A program made the translations under genes and the position numbers. The notes beneath the pieces are model-generated. The model did no database searches, was not told the origin of the DNA, and worked only from the letters and a program-made list of their open reading frames with translations. Below, one piece after another: positions 43,656 through 52,747 of a DNA stretch of 63,209 nucleotides. Within the stretch, counting starts at the first letter, position 1; every line of letters starts with the position of its first letter. Source of the stretch: Verrucomicrobiia bacterium. GTDB lineage: Bacteria; Verrucomicrobiota; Verrucomicrobiia; Opitutales; Opitutaceae. Where the stretch lies: assembly GCA_011525695.1 (NCBI GenBank), contig WYBX01000104.1:1-63209 (forward strand). Reading direction: 5' to 3'.

Positions 43656-44867
43656 TCAGCCGGCAGCACCGCCGGCGAGTTCCCGGTTCGTCTCGGCAAA
43701 GGCGTGGATGGCAAAGGTCAGGTCCTCCCGCGTGTGGGCGGCGCTGACCTGGGTCCGAATCCGGGCGGCGCCCTGCGGGACGACGGGGTAGGAGAAGCCG
43801 ATCACATAGACGCCCTTCTCGAGCATCCGGGTGGCAAACCGCTGGGCCAGCGCGGCGTCGCCGAGCATCACGGGAACGATCGGATGGCTGCCGGGCCGGA
43901 GCGCCAGTCCCGCCTGCTCGAGGCCCGTCCGGAAGAACTGCGTGTTCTCCTGGAGGCGATCCCGCAGCGCCGTGCTGCCGGAGATCAGCTTCAGCGCCGC
44001 CAGCGAGGCCGCCGTGATCGCGGGCGCCAGCGTATTCGAGAACAAGTACGGCCGGGAGCGCTGCCGCAGGAGGTCGACAATGGGCCGGCGGCCGCTGATG
44101 TAGCCCCCGCTCGCGCCGCCCAGCGCCTTGCCGAGCGTGCCGCTGATGAGATCGATCCGGCCCATCACGCCGCAATGCTCGTGGGTCCCGCGGCCCTTCG
44201 CGCCCATGAATCCCACCGCATGGCTGTCGTCGACCATCACCAGGGCGCCGTACTGTTCCGCGAGATCGCAGATCCCGCGGAGCGGCGCGATGAAGCCATC
44301 CATCGAGAAGACGCCATCGGTCACGATCAGCTTGAACCGGGCGTGCTTCGCGTCCGCCTCGCGCAGCCGGGCCTCGAGGTCCGAGAGATCGCAGTTGCGG
44401 TAGCGGTAGCGCTGCGCCTTGCACAGCCGGATGCCGTCGATGATCGAGGCATGGTTCAGCTCGTCGCTGATCACGGCGTCCTCGGCGGAAAGCAGCGTCT
44501 CGAAGACGCCGCCGTTGGCATCGAAGCAGGACGAATAGAGGATGGTGTCATCCAGCCCGAGGAAGGCGCTGAGCGCCGCCTCGAGTTCCCGGTGAATCTC
44601 CTGGGTGCCGCAGATGAACCGGACGGAGGACAGCCCGTAGCCCCACCGATCGAGGGCGGCATGGGCGGCGCGGACGAGTTCCGGGTGGCCGGAAAGCCCG
44701 AGATAATTGTTGGCGCAAAAATTCAGGACCGGGCGGCCGGGGGCATGCGACGCCACACCAATCCTGGTTCCCTGCGGCGTGGTCAGGATCCGTTCCCGTT
44801 TGGAAAGACCGGCGGCTTCAATCTCCCGCAGGATCGTCTCGAGGTGGGCTTGAAAGGCGGGGTTCAT
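43656..44867 (-). CDS. kbl: glycine C-acetyltransferase (2-amino-3-ketobutyrate CoA ligase)
   Basis: 403 residues, class II alpha-oxoamine synthase. Splits 2-amino-3-oxobutyrate with CoA to glycine and acetyl-CoA, the second step of threonine degradation. Landmarks: FCANNYLGLSGHPELV, GTQEIHRELEAALSAFLG, DDSHAVGFMGAKGRG, and the PLP Lys in SGTLGKALGGASGGYISG. The length equals that of E. coli Kbl to within a few residues. The tdh gene precedes it by 15 bases on the same strand, confirming the pathway. Its stop lies about 200 bases upstream of the DapB-like gene. Confidence 0.95.
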   Translation of the reverse strand: MNPAFQAHLETILREIEAAGLSKRERILTTPQGTRIGVASHAPGRPVLNFCANNYLGLSGHPELVRAAHAALDRWGYGLSSVRFICGTQEIHRELEAALSAFLGLDDTILYSSCFDANGGVFETLLSAEDAVISDELNHASIIDGIRLCKAQRYRYRNCDLSDLEARLREADAKHARFKLIVTDGVFSMDGFIAPLRGICDLAEQYGALVMVDDSHAVGFMGAKGRGTHEHCGVMGRIDLISGTLGKALGGASGGYISGRRPIVDLLRQRSRPYLFSNTLAPAITAASLAALKLISGSTALRDRLQENTQFFRTGLEQAGLALRPGSHPIVPVMLGDAALAQRFATRMLEKGVYVIGFSYPVVPQGAARIRTQVSAAHTREDLTFAIHAFAETNRELAGGAAG

Positions 44868-44882
44868 CGGGTAATCCGTGGC

Positions 44883-45917
44883 TCAATCCCAGTTCAGCAC
44901 GATTTTTCCGCTCTTGCCCGAATTCATCAGTTCGAACGCGGCCTGGAACTCCGTGAAATGCATCCGGTGGGTGATGACCGGTGAAATGTCCAGGCCGCTC
45001 TGGATCAGGGCCGTCATCTTGTACCAGGTCTCGTACATCTCACGACCGTAAACGCCGCGGATCGTGAGCATGTTGAAGACGACCTTGTTCCAGTCGATCG
45101 CCGCCTTCTCGGGCATGATGCCGAGCAGCGCGATTCGGCCCCCGTGAAACATGTTGTCGATCATGTCGGCCAGCGCGCGGGGGCTGCCGGACATTTCGAG
45201 ACCGACATCGAATCCCTCCTTCATGCCGAGTTCACGCTGGATGTCGGGCAGGCTCTGCCGCGAGATATCGACCACGCGGGTCGCGCCCAGCCGGCGGGCA
45301 AGCGCAAGCCGGTCCGGGTTGATGTCGGTGACGACCACGTTGCGGGCTCCGGCCTTGCGGGCGATCGCCGCCGCCATGCAGCCGATCGGCCCCGCTCCGG
45401 TGATGAGCACGTCCTCGCCCACCAGGTCGTATTGCAGCGCCGTGTGGACGGCGTTGCCGAGCGGATCGAAGCAGGAGAGCACATCGAGCGGAATCGCCGG
45501 ATCGACCAGCACCGCGTTGGTTGCGGGGATGCAGAGAAACTCGGCGAAGGCGCCGTCGCGGTTCACGCCCACGCCCATCGTGTTCTGGCAGAGATGGCGG
45601 CGGCCGGCGAGGCAGTTGCGGCACCGGCCGCAGACGATGTGGCCCTCGCCATCGACGAGATCGCCGGGCTTGAATCCGTGCACATTGGAACCGACCTCGG
45701 CGATCACTCCCACGAATTCGTGGCCGATGACCATCGGTGGGTGGATGGTCTTTGCCGCCCAGGCATCCCAGTTGAAGATATGGACGTCCGTGCCGCAAAT
45801 GCTGGTCCGCTTCACCTGGATCAGTACATCGTTGATTCCCGGGGTAGGGACAGGGACCTCCGTCATGTCAAGCCCGGGTCCTGGCCGCAGCTTGGCGATC
45901 GCACGCATTTTCTTCAT
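44883..45917 (-). CDS. tdh: L-threonine 3-dehydrogenase
   Basis: 344 residues, zinc MDR enzyme that oxidises L-threonine to 2-amino-3-oxobutyrate. Close to E. coli Tdh throughout: ICGTDVHIFNWDAWA, VIGHEFVGVIAEVG, GHIVCGRCRNCLAGRRHLC for the structural zinc, FDPLGNAVHTAL, GAGPIGCMAAAIARK and GREMYETWYKMTALIQSGLD. ATG 45917 (MKKMRAIAK) matches the start of known enzymes; the longer in-frame start at 45965 adds an unrelated stretch. First gene of the tdh-kbl pair; the terminator of the neighbouring transcription unit (45993-46023) lies just upstream. Confidence 0.95.
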   Translation of the reverse strand: MKKMRAIAKLRPGPGLDMTEVPVPTPGINDVLIQVKRTSICGTDVHIFNWDAWAAKTIHPPMVIGHEFVGVIAEVGSNVHGFKPGDLVDGEGHIVCGRCRNCLAGRRHLCQNTMGVGVNRDGAFAEFLCIPATNAVLVDPAIPLDVLSCFDPLGNAVHTALQYDLVGEDVLITGAGPIGCMAAAIARKAGARNVVVTDINPDRLALARRLGATRVVDISRQSLPDIQRELGMKEGFDVGLEMSGSPRALADMIDNMFHGGRIALLGIMPEKAAIDWNKVVFNMLTIRGVYGREMYETWYKMTALIQSGLDISPVITHRMHFTEFQAAFELMNSGKSGKIVLNWD

Positions 45918-45992
45918 GGGCGAACGATAGCAGCGGCCCGGCAGGTGTCGAGTGACCGGGGGCAAACGATACCAGTAGCGAGCACCTGGGGC

Positions 45993-46023
45993 AAAAAAAG
46001 GCGCCGGTCAGGTGACCGGCGCC
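45993..46023 (-). terminator. strong rho-independent terminator
   Basis: On the minus strand: an 11-bp perfect stem GGCGCCGGTCA / TGACCGGCGCC with a 2-base centre, followed by seven T. It closes the transcription unit of the discoidin-like gene that ends at 46052. Confidence 0.93.
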
Positions 46024-46051
46024 GGAAATGCGGAGTGTTAGTCGCAGCGGG

Positions 46052-46708
46052 TTACTTCGAACCGAACACCTCGACTTCGCAGTAATGATTCAGCTCGTCC
46101 GACGTGTTGCCATTGCTGTAGAGCCGGACATAGCGGCCGCTCGTGCCCTTGCCGTCGATGATCCGGCCGCTGAAGGTCTCGATGTATGACGGATCGCTGC
46201 CCTTGCCGAGCTTGGACGAGTTGTCGTCGTCATTGTTGAAGACGGTGACAACGCCTTGCTTGAACTGGGGATCGTTGGAGATCTGCACGACGACGTCGTG
46301 ATACACCCGGGCCTGGGAGTGGAAGTGCCACACGACGATGGCGGCGACATTGGCGGTGGCTCCGAGATCGACCTGGACCCACTGGGTGTCGGGCCCGAGT
46401 TCCACGTAGGTGCCATCGGTGCCGGTCTTGTCGCCGTCGGTGATGAACTCCAGTTCGCCGATGACCGGCAGCGGATCGCTGCTGGTGACCTTGGCGCCCT
46501 CGGAGAGCAGTTTCGTTCCCGCCGGGACCATGAAGTCCGGGCGCTTGCCGGAGGTGGCGGGCTCGAGGTTGGAGATGCCGGTGATCGGCTTCGGCGTGCC
46601 CGCAAAGAGCGGGCGTGGCAGTTCAAGCTGCAACGGCACTTTATCCGCGGCAAAGGCGATCGCGGTGATGGCGAGAGATGCCAGGAGGAGTGGAAGTTTG
46701 CGGGTCAT
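46052..46708 (-). CDS. secreted discoidin-like (F5/8 type C) protein
   Basis: 218 residues. A signal peptide spans about 1-20 (LPLLLASLAITAIAFA). The mature part ends with a discoidin-like jelly-roll: ELGPDTQWVQVDLGATANVAAIVVWHFHSQARVYHDVVVQIS, given in part as WVQVDLGATANVAAIVVWH, then SGRYVRLYSNGNTSDELNHYCEVEVFG. Such domains bind sugars at the cell surface. No enzyme domain is attached. The start at 46708 was chosen because it begins the signal peptide. It is the last gene before the terminator at 45993. Confidence 0.82.
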   Translation of the reverse strand: MTRKLPLLLASLAITAIAFAADKVPLQLELPRPLFAGTPKPITGISNLEPATSGKRPDFMVPAGTKLLSEGAKVTSSDPLPVIGELEFITDGDKTGTDGTYVELGPDTQWVQVDLGATANVAAIVVWHFHSQARVYHDVVVQISNDPQFKQGVVTVFNNDDDNSSKLGKGSDPSYIETFSGRIIDGKGTSGRYVRLYSNGNTSDELNHYCEVEVFGSK

Positions 46709-46817
46709 TGAGATAAGGAAACGTGTGGTTAAATCCGCGGATGCGAGCGCATCAACACTAATGAGACGTTCGCGGCGGGAAGAGGATTCAGAATCAATCT
46801 GCCGGCGTCCTGGAACC

Positions 46818-48239
46818 TCAGGCTCCGTTGACGATGAAATCCTCCGGGGAGAACTTGAGCATCTTCTGGGCAGCGACCGCCTGGTTGACACTGAGCACCG
46901 TGACGGCGCTGGCAAAGGCCTGCTCGCCGGGACAGTTCAGCTTCGTGCCATGGCGGATCGCATCGAAGAAATTCTCCAAATGCGGCTGGTGGATGGTCTT
47001 GTCGCCCAGCTCCACGGGAATTTCGAAGGCATCGAGGGCCTTGCTCTCGCGGACATCCACGACCGCCGGTCCGGTGCCGGCTGAGGCGTAGACCTTGGGT
47101 TGCATCAGTTTCGGCCGCGGCTTTTCCCAGGGCTTGAGTCCGGCGATTGCGCCCTCGCCCGTATCCGGACGGGAGATCAGCTTGGCCTGCACGAACGGAT
47201 CCCAGTCCGGTGCGCGGGCTTCGCGGTAGACACGCGTCAATTTCGGGTTCTCGGAGATCTTCATGGCACCCTCGTCGCCCATGAAGTATTCATGATAGCC
47301 GCCGCCGGCGCTCGTGGTGGTGAGCACATCGTAGGCGGCGCGGACGACGCCGTCCTTGGTCGGATAGGAGAAGATCGCGAACACGTTGTCGTGCCACTCG
47401 TGGGTCGTGTAGTAATCGACGCCGCCGCCGGCAATGACGTCGCTCGGATTCGCCCCGAGCATCCAGTTGTAGATGTCGATTTGGTGGGCGCCCAGGTCGG
47501 AGATGGGCCCGCCGGCGTATTTCTTGAACCAGCGCCAGTTCCGGAACTCGTGCATGTTCCCGAATCCGTACTTGTTGAGCTTCTCCTCCGGGATCGCGTA
47601 ACGCGGGACGAAGCCGAGATCGTCGGACACCGCCCGGTGCCACTCGCCGGTGACATTCGTGATCCGTCCGAGCAACCGGGCTTCGCGGACGATCTTCTCG
47701 CGGGCGTGGATGTAACGGGGATTGCTCCGGCGCTGGTGGCCGATTTGGAGCAGCTTTCCGGTTTCCTTGGCCGTCTGCACCATCGAACGGGCGCCCTCGA
47801 CCGTGTTGGACATCAGTTTCTCGCAATAGACATGCTTGCCGGCGCGGAGCGCGGCATTGGTGTGCTCCGCATGCTTGAAGTCCGGGGTCGCGATGAGCAC
47901 CGCGTCGATCTCCTTCACAGTGGCGAGCATCTCCTGGTAATCCTCGAACGGCTTCGGATCGTGCTCGTACTTCTTCAGCAGCCGCTCGGCGGGCGTGAGC
48001 TTGAAGGGCCAGATGTCGCACACCGCGACGAACCGGATTCCGGGGACATTGAGGGCGGCCTTGGTCAGGATGCTGCCCTGTTCGCCGCAGCCGATGACGG
48101 CAATGTTGAGCGTATCGCCCTTGGCGCCCAGCTCGGCGGCACGTGAAATGTAGGGAGCGGCCGCAATCACCGTGCCGAGCTTGGCGCTCGAGCTGAGGAA
48201 ACTGCGACGGGTCAGGGTGGGAAACTTTTTGTCAGGCAT
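46818..48239 (-). CDS. Tat-exported Gfo/Idh/MocA oxidoreductase
   Basis: 473 residues. Twin-arginine signal TRRSFLSSSAKLG at residues 9-21. NAD fold LNIAVIGCGEQGSILTKAAL. EKL in VYCEKLMSNTVEGARSM stands where the family has EKP; the Lys is kept. GGPISDLGAHQIDIYNWMLG is the active-site His block, followed by a long C-terminal part. Because the signal is Tat, the protein is folded with its nucleotide before export and acts in the periplasm. It may be a glycoside 3-oxidoreductase (inference from DUF1080 and sister genes nearby). Confidence 0.92.
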   Translation of the reverse strand: MPDKKFPTLTRRSFLSSSAKLGTVIAAAPYISRAAELGAKGDTLNIAVIGCGEQGSILTKAALNVPGIRFVAVCDIWPFKLTPAERLLKKYEHDPKPFEDYQEMLATVKEIDAVLIATPDFKHAEHTNAALRAGKHVYCEKLMSNTVEGARSMVQTAKETGKLLQIGHQRRSNPRYIHAREKIVREARLLGRITNVTGEWHRAVSDDLGFVPRYAIPEEKLNKYGFGNMHEFRNWRWFKKYAGGPISDLGAHQIDIYNWMLGANPSDVIAGGGVDYYTTHEWHDNVFAIFSYPTKDGVVRAAYDVLTTTSAGGGYHEYFMGDEGAMKISENPKLTRVYREARAPDWDPFVQAKLISRPDTGEGAIAGLKPWEKPRPKLMQPKVYASAGTGPAVVDVRESKALDAFEIPVELGDKTIHQPHLENFFDAIRHGTKLNCPGEQAFASAVTVLSVNQAVAAQKMLKFSPEDFIVNGA

Positions 48240-48329
48240 GACGGTGCGAAAAAGAGGATTGGAAGGATGCCGGCTCTCACCGGCCTGGCCCAGGGTGCGG
48301 CGCCAGCGCCACTCCTGGATTCACGTTGT

Positions 48330-48812
48330 TCAGTCGCGCCAGATCGCAAGCCGCTCGTTGCGGACCAGGAGCAAGGCGACCACGAACATCAGCACCTGCA
48401 TGCCAATCCAGGCCACGCCTTCGCCCTCCTGGACGGCCATCAATCCGAACCCGAGACTCACATACACCAGCCCGGTGACGAACAGCGTCAGCCGGGACTT
48501 CAGGCCGAGGATCAGGGCGAGCCCGAGGATCGTCAGGACGTACCCGAGCGACATCGCGTAGAGTTTCGCCCCCCAGATCGGAATGAAGGAGTTGTTGGCA
48601 ATCCCGGTCGCCATCCGGTCCATGTTCTCGTAATAATTGGAGAACGAATACGTCTTGTTCGCCTCGTACTTCTCGACGCCGGCGAGGAGGGTGCGCAGCC
48701 CGAGGAAGAGCCGGAGCAGCAGGAACGCCCCGGTGTATTCCAAGGGGGCGGCGGTGGTGACGGTGGCGCCGGAGTTGGCGGCGCGCGAGGCAACGGTGGA
48801 GGATTCGCTCAT
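48330..48812 (-). CDS. DoxX-like membrane protein
   Basis: 160 residues with four hydrophobic segments: YTGAFLLLRLFLGLRTLLAG, LYAMSLGYVLTILGLALILGL, LTLFVTGLVYVSLGFGLMAV and WIGMQVLMFVVALLLV, with the DoxX-like arrangement. The family is linked to quinone or thiol redox chemistry, but many members have no known role. Its place between two Tat-exported oxidoreductases suggests a link with periplasmic redox reactions. The start at 48812 is the first ATG of the homologous part. Confidence 0.72.
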   Translation of the reverse strand: MSESSTVASRAANSGATVTTAAPLEYTGAFLLLRLFLGLRTLLAGVEKYEANKTYSFSNYYENMDRMATGIANNSFIPIWGAKLYAMSLGYVLTILGLALILGLKSRLTLFVTGLVYVSLGFGLMAVQEGEGVAWIGMQVLMFVVALLLVRNERLAIWRD

Positions 48813-48868
48813 GAAGGGAAAGGGGGCGGAGGATTTCGGTTGAAGCGGCAGGGCTTGGATTGCGGCGA

Positions 48869-50245
48869 TTAGCGGGCGGAGGCGACGGCGGGGGTGGTGA
48901 CGCCGAATCCGGGCCGGTAAGTCTTGGTGAGGAGCGCATTGGCCTCGGGCAGGTTGGTCACGCGCATTCCCGCGGCATCCCACTCCAGCGGACGGCGGGC
49001 ACGGACCGCCACGTTGCTGAGCAGGCAGAGCTCGGTGAGTTTCGAGGCAATTTCGAAATTGGAGCCGGCGGCGGGCCCGCCCTTGCAGGCGCGAACCCAT
49101 TCCGCGAAATGGTCACCGCCCTCGATCCGGGCGATTGTCTTGGGCGGCAGGCTGGGGGCCATTTCCTGGCGCCTGACTTCGGGAATGATCCGGACGCTCC
49201 GGTAATAGAGGCTGGCAAACACCGTCGCCTTCGAGCCGATGATCAACGTGCCATTGTCGGGGAGCGCCTTGCCCTCGTATTCGGGCGGCGGGGGCGGAAT
49301 CAGCCCGCCATCGAACCACTTCAGCGTCAGCGGGGCGAGCGAGCCGCGGGCCGGGAACTTGAAGGTGATCATCGACGAACTCGGGCCGGTGAGCTCGTTG
49401 TGGAAGGCGCTGACCGCCTCGATGTGCGACGGTGCGTCCAGCTGCAGCGCCCAGTGCACGCCATCGAGCAGGTGGCAGCCCATGTCGCCCAGCGCGCCGG
49501 TGCCGTAATCCCAGAAGCCGCGCCAGAAGAACGGCAGGAAGCTCGGGTCGTAGGCCCGTTCGGGGGCGACGCCCTGCCAGACATCCCAATTGAGGGTGGG
49601 CGGCACGACGGGGATGAACTTCGAGTGATCCGGCCCCTTGGCGTTGACCGAACCCTGCGGCCAGTGGCTGAGCGGCCGGTTGGTCCAGCTTTGCACCTCG
49701 CGCACCTCGCCGAGCACGCCGGCATCGATCCACTCCTTCAACGAGCGGACGCCGTCGCTGGCATGGCCCTGGTTGCCCATCTGGGTCGCAACCTTCTTTT
49801 CCCGGGCAAGCCGGGCGAGGTCACGGGCCTCCCAGATGGTGTGCGTCATCGGCTTCTCCACGAACACATGCTTGCCCATCTGCAGCGCCGCGAGGGCGAT
49901 GGGATAGTGCATGTGATCGGGGGTCGAGACCGTGACCGCGTCGATCTGGTTGCCCAGCTGATCGAACATCCGCCGGTAATCGCTGAACCGCGGCACGCCG
50001 GGGTATTCCGTGAAGGTCTCGGCCGCGCGAACCTCGTCGACATCGGCGAACGCGACGAAGTTCTCGTCCTTGAGCCCGGTGATGGCCGCCCGCCCGCGAC
50101 CGCCGACGCCGACCAGCGCGATGTTGAGTTTCTGATTCGGGCTCCCGCCTTGCTGGCTGCGCATCAAATTGGGGAACGAAATGGCCGCTGAAGCCAGGGT
50201 CGCCGATTTCAGAAACGAACGGCGCGAAAGCGGAGGCAGGTTCAT
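48869..50245 (-). CDS. Tat-exported Gfo/Idh/MocA oxidoreductase
   Basis: 458 residues. Twin-arginine signal LSRRSFLKSATLASAAIS at residues 6-23. NAD fold LNIALVGVGGRGRAAITGL. VFVEKPMTHTIWEARDL carries the EKP Lys; the His block is GTGALGDMGCHLLDGVHWAL. The C-terminal domain matches the large subgroup found in Planctomycetes and Verrucomicrobia. Start 50245 begins the Tat signal. Expected to oxidise a sugar or glycoside in the periplasm; the final electron acceptor is unknown. Confidence 0.93.
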   Translation of the reverse strand: MNLPPLSRRSFLKSATLASAAISFPNLMRSQQGGSPNQKLNIALVGVGGRGRAAITGLKDENFVAFADVDEVRAAETFTEYPGVPRFSDYRRMFDQLGNQIDAVTVSTPDHMHYPIALAALQMGKHVFVEKPMTHTIWEARDLARLAREKKVATQMGNQGHASDGVRSLKEWIDAGVLGEVREVQSWTNRPLSHWPQGSVNAKGPDHSKFIPVVPPTLNWDVWQGVAPERAYDPSFLPFFWRGFWDYGTGALGDMGCHLLDGVHWALQLDAPSHIEAVSAFHNELTGPSSSMITFKFPARGSLAPLTLKWFDGGLIPPPPPEYEGKALPDNGTLIIGSKATVFASLYYRSVRIIPEVRRQEMAPSLPPKTIARIEGGDHFAEWVRACKGGPAAGSNFEIASKLTELCLLSNVAVRARRPLEWDAAGMRVTNLPEANALLTKTYRPGFGVTTPAVASAR

Positions 50246-50413
50246 AAATGGAAATGAAGGGCGGAACGTACGGAACCGCGCGCAATGATGGCAAGCGGAC
50301 AGAAAGTAATACCGACGAAAAACGGACGCGGTCCAGCCTTTGTACGGCGTCCGCCAAGAAATGCGGCCACTCCGCAAATATCCGCACAGGTGCGCGGCAC
50401 CCAGGGGCGCGGC

Positions 50414-52747
50414 TCAATCGACGTACAACTCGCTGATGCTCCAGGACGAATCGCTGCGGTCCGCGGTGTTCCTGATGATCACGTAGCGGCCGCGAGTTCC
50501 CGCGGGCAGCGCGATCGTGGTCCGCATCCGCTGGCCGGCGCCGCTGGCGCGGGCGGCTCCCGGCGCGCGGGGATCGTCGGTGACGAACACCTCGTAGCGC
50601 TCGGGAAATTCGGCCACGCGCCCGGTTTGATCGAGAATCAGCGTCTGCAGCGGCCGGCGGCGGCGGAAATCGATTTCGAGCCATTCATCGCCATTGGCGG
50701 CGACACTCCAACGCGTGCCCGTCCGTCCATCCATGATGTTCTTCAGGTTGCGCTGGTTGCCCGAGCCGCGTGCGTTCGGCGGGCCGGCACGATTGGCCTC
50801 GATGACGTCGATGGCTTCCCGGCCCGCCTCGGCAAGGGACGGGTTGGAGGAGATGGATTTGGCGATGCGTATGGCGGCGCGGTCGTTCGCGCGGCGCAGC
50901 AGGGTCAGGATTCGGGCCTGGGACTCGAGCTCGGTGGCCGCACCAGCCAGCCGCGCGATCAGCTTCGTCGAATCCGGGTTCCACGGCTCGCGATTCCGTT
51001 CCAGGTAACGAAGTGCTCCGTCCAGTGCCGCACGACGGATATCGGGTGCCGGCGCCTTTTCCGCGACGGTCGCGAGCGAATCGAGCGCACTGCCGTCGGT
51101 CCAGCGGGCGAGCGTGTCGACGGCAGGTTCGGCGAGGCTGGAATCTTCCCTGAGGGCGAGTCGGGCGGCACAGCCGGCGTTGGCGCGTCCGCCGAGCCGC
51201 GAAAGCACCGGCAGCAGCTGCCGGCCGAGTTCGGGCGGAGCCTTCTCCACCGCAGCATGGATCGCCGCCCCACGGGCTTCGGAGTCGGGATTCCGCAACG
51301 TCAAATTCGCCAATGCCCGGATCGCGCGGGTCCGTTCCTCCTCGGCCGACGCTGCCTGCACCCATGCGATCAAAGCGGGCTGCTCGGCCATCGAGCCGAG
51401 TTCGCCCAAGGCATCGACGGCAGCGATCCGGACCTCTCCATCGGGCTCGTTTCGGCAGCGGAGCAGCAGCGACACGGCTTCACCGATTGCGCGCGAGGCG
51501 AGTTGCTCGATATAAACCACCCGCAGCGCCGGCTCGCCCCGTTCCGCCTCGGAAAGCACCGTCCGGTTGACATCGGGACCATCCAGCCGCGTGAGGCTTG
51601 CCCGTGCTGCGCGCGCCTCCGCGCCTTCCGCCCGGCTCGCAATGAGCGCGAGCTGGCGCGCGATGTCCGCGTTGCCGGGGAGGAAGCCGAGGGTGGCAAT
51701 GGCCGCCTGGCGCACCGCCGAGTCCTCATTTGCGGCTGCATTGACCGTGGCTGGCACGGCGGCCGCGTGTCCAGCCCGGGTGAAGCTGGCGAGGACTGCA
51801 ACCTGGGTCGCGGGATCCCAACCGGCGAGTTTCGCCGCGAGCTTTGGCACGATGGCATCGGCCGACAGCCCGGAAACCGCTTCGAGCGCGGCGGCCTTGA
51901 AGTCCCAATCGTCACCGTCGAGCACCGCGAGGATCCGATCGCCGGCGGCGGCTGGTTCGGCATCGAGCGAAATCCGGAATGCGGCAGCGCGAAGGTGCTT
52001 CGCGACCGCGCGGTCCTCCTGGATTGCCCGCAGGATCGGAATGGCGTCGCTACGAGGCACGCGGCGGAGTGCCTGGAGCTTGGCCTGGGTTATCGCAACG
52101 GCATGTTTCGTCGGCACCTGTGCCAGGGCCTCGACGGAGCCTGGACCGCCGGTCTCGCCCAGGGCCGAGACTGCGGCGGTCGCGAGTTCGTCATCCGGAC
52201 TGCGGGCGAGTCCGGCCAGCGCCGGAACGGCATTTTCGCTGTGGCGGCGGCCAAGCATCTGCACGAGCCCCAGCCGGGCGCGGCCGCCCGCTCTTTCCAA
52301 TGCCTCCAGAATGACGGCATCCACCGCGCTCCCGGGAACAGATTCAAGCGCGAGCCGCGCGAGGTCGACGTCGCGATCGTCCGTGAGCAGGGGTCGCAAG
52401 GCCCGGAGTGCCGCGGTGAGACTTTCCGATGGCGCGGCGGGCAACAGCAGCCCGAGCCGCTGGCATGCCGCCTGCCGGGCGGCGAAGGTGCTTTCGTCAT
52501 CGCGCACCACGGCGATCAATCGCTGCTGCAGGGCCGCCAGTTTTGTTGGATCCTGCCGGGCTGCCGCCAACTCGGTGTCCAGCGCGGCGAGGGCCGCCTG
52601 ATTCCCGGAGTAATCCAGGGTCGCGAGATCAGATGTCGGTTCAGCCGCATTGGCGGCACGGACCAGGGGACTGCCGATCAGGGCGGCTGCGCCCAGGAGC
52701 ACGCCGGAAAACCAGCGGCGGAGCGGAAAGTGGGAGAAGGCATTCAT
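50414..52747 (-). CDS. secreted HEAT-repeat protein with C-terminal discoidin domain
   Basis: 777 residues. A signal peptide spans about 1-31 (VLLGAAALIGSPLVRAANA). About 600 residues of HEAT/armadillo-type helical repeats follow (LVQMLGRRHSENAVPALAGLARSPDDELATAAVSALGETGG, in part VPALAGLARSPDDELATAAV; AVRQAAIATLGFLPGN; VRIAAVDALGELG). A discoidin domain lies at about 660-777 (NIMDGRTGTRWSVAANGDEW, LEIDFRRRRPLQTLIL, GRYVIIRNTADRSDSSWSIS). Probably a scaffold that binds glycans or proteins. The start ATG overlaps the stop of the upstream Gfo/Idh gene (ATGA), so the two are made together. Confidence 0.85.
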   Translation of the reverse strand: MNAFSHFPLRRWFSGVLLGAAALIGSPLVRAANAAEPTSDLATLDYSGNQAALAALDTELAAARQDPTKLAALQQRLIAVVRDDESTFAARQAACQRLGLLLPAAPSESLTAALRALRPLLTDDRDVDLARLALESVPGSAVDAVILEALERAGGRARLGLVQMLGRRHSENAVPALAGLARSPDDELATAAVSALGETGGPGSVEALAQVPTKHAVAITQAKLQALRRVPRSDAIPILRAIQEDRAVAKHLRAAAFRISLDAEPAAAGDRILAVLDGDDWDFKAAALEAVSGLSADAIVPKLAAKLAGWDPATQVAVLASFTRAGHAAAVPATVNAAANEDSAVRQAAIATLGFLPGNADIARQLALIASRAEGAEARAARASLTRLDGPDVNRTVLSEAERGEPALRVVYIEQLASRAIGEAVSLLLRCRNEPDGEVRIAAVDALGELGSMAEQPALIAWVQAASAEEERTRAIRALANLTLRNPDSEARGAAIHAAVEKAPPELGRQLLPVLSRLGGRANAGCAARLALREDSSLAEPAVDTLARWTDGSALDSLATVAEKAPAPDIRRAALDGALRYLERNREPWNPDSTKLIARLAGAATELESQARILTLLRRANDRAAIRIAKSISSNPSLAEAGREAIDVIEANRAGPPNARGSGNQRNLKNIMDGRTGTRWSVAANGDEWLEIDFRRRRPLQTLILDQTGRVAEFPERYEVFVTDDPRAPGAARASGAGQRMRTTIALPAGTRGRYVIIRNTADRSDSSWSISELYVD

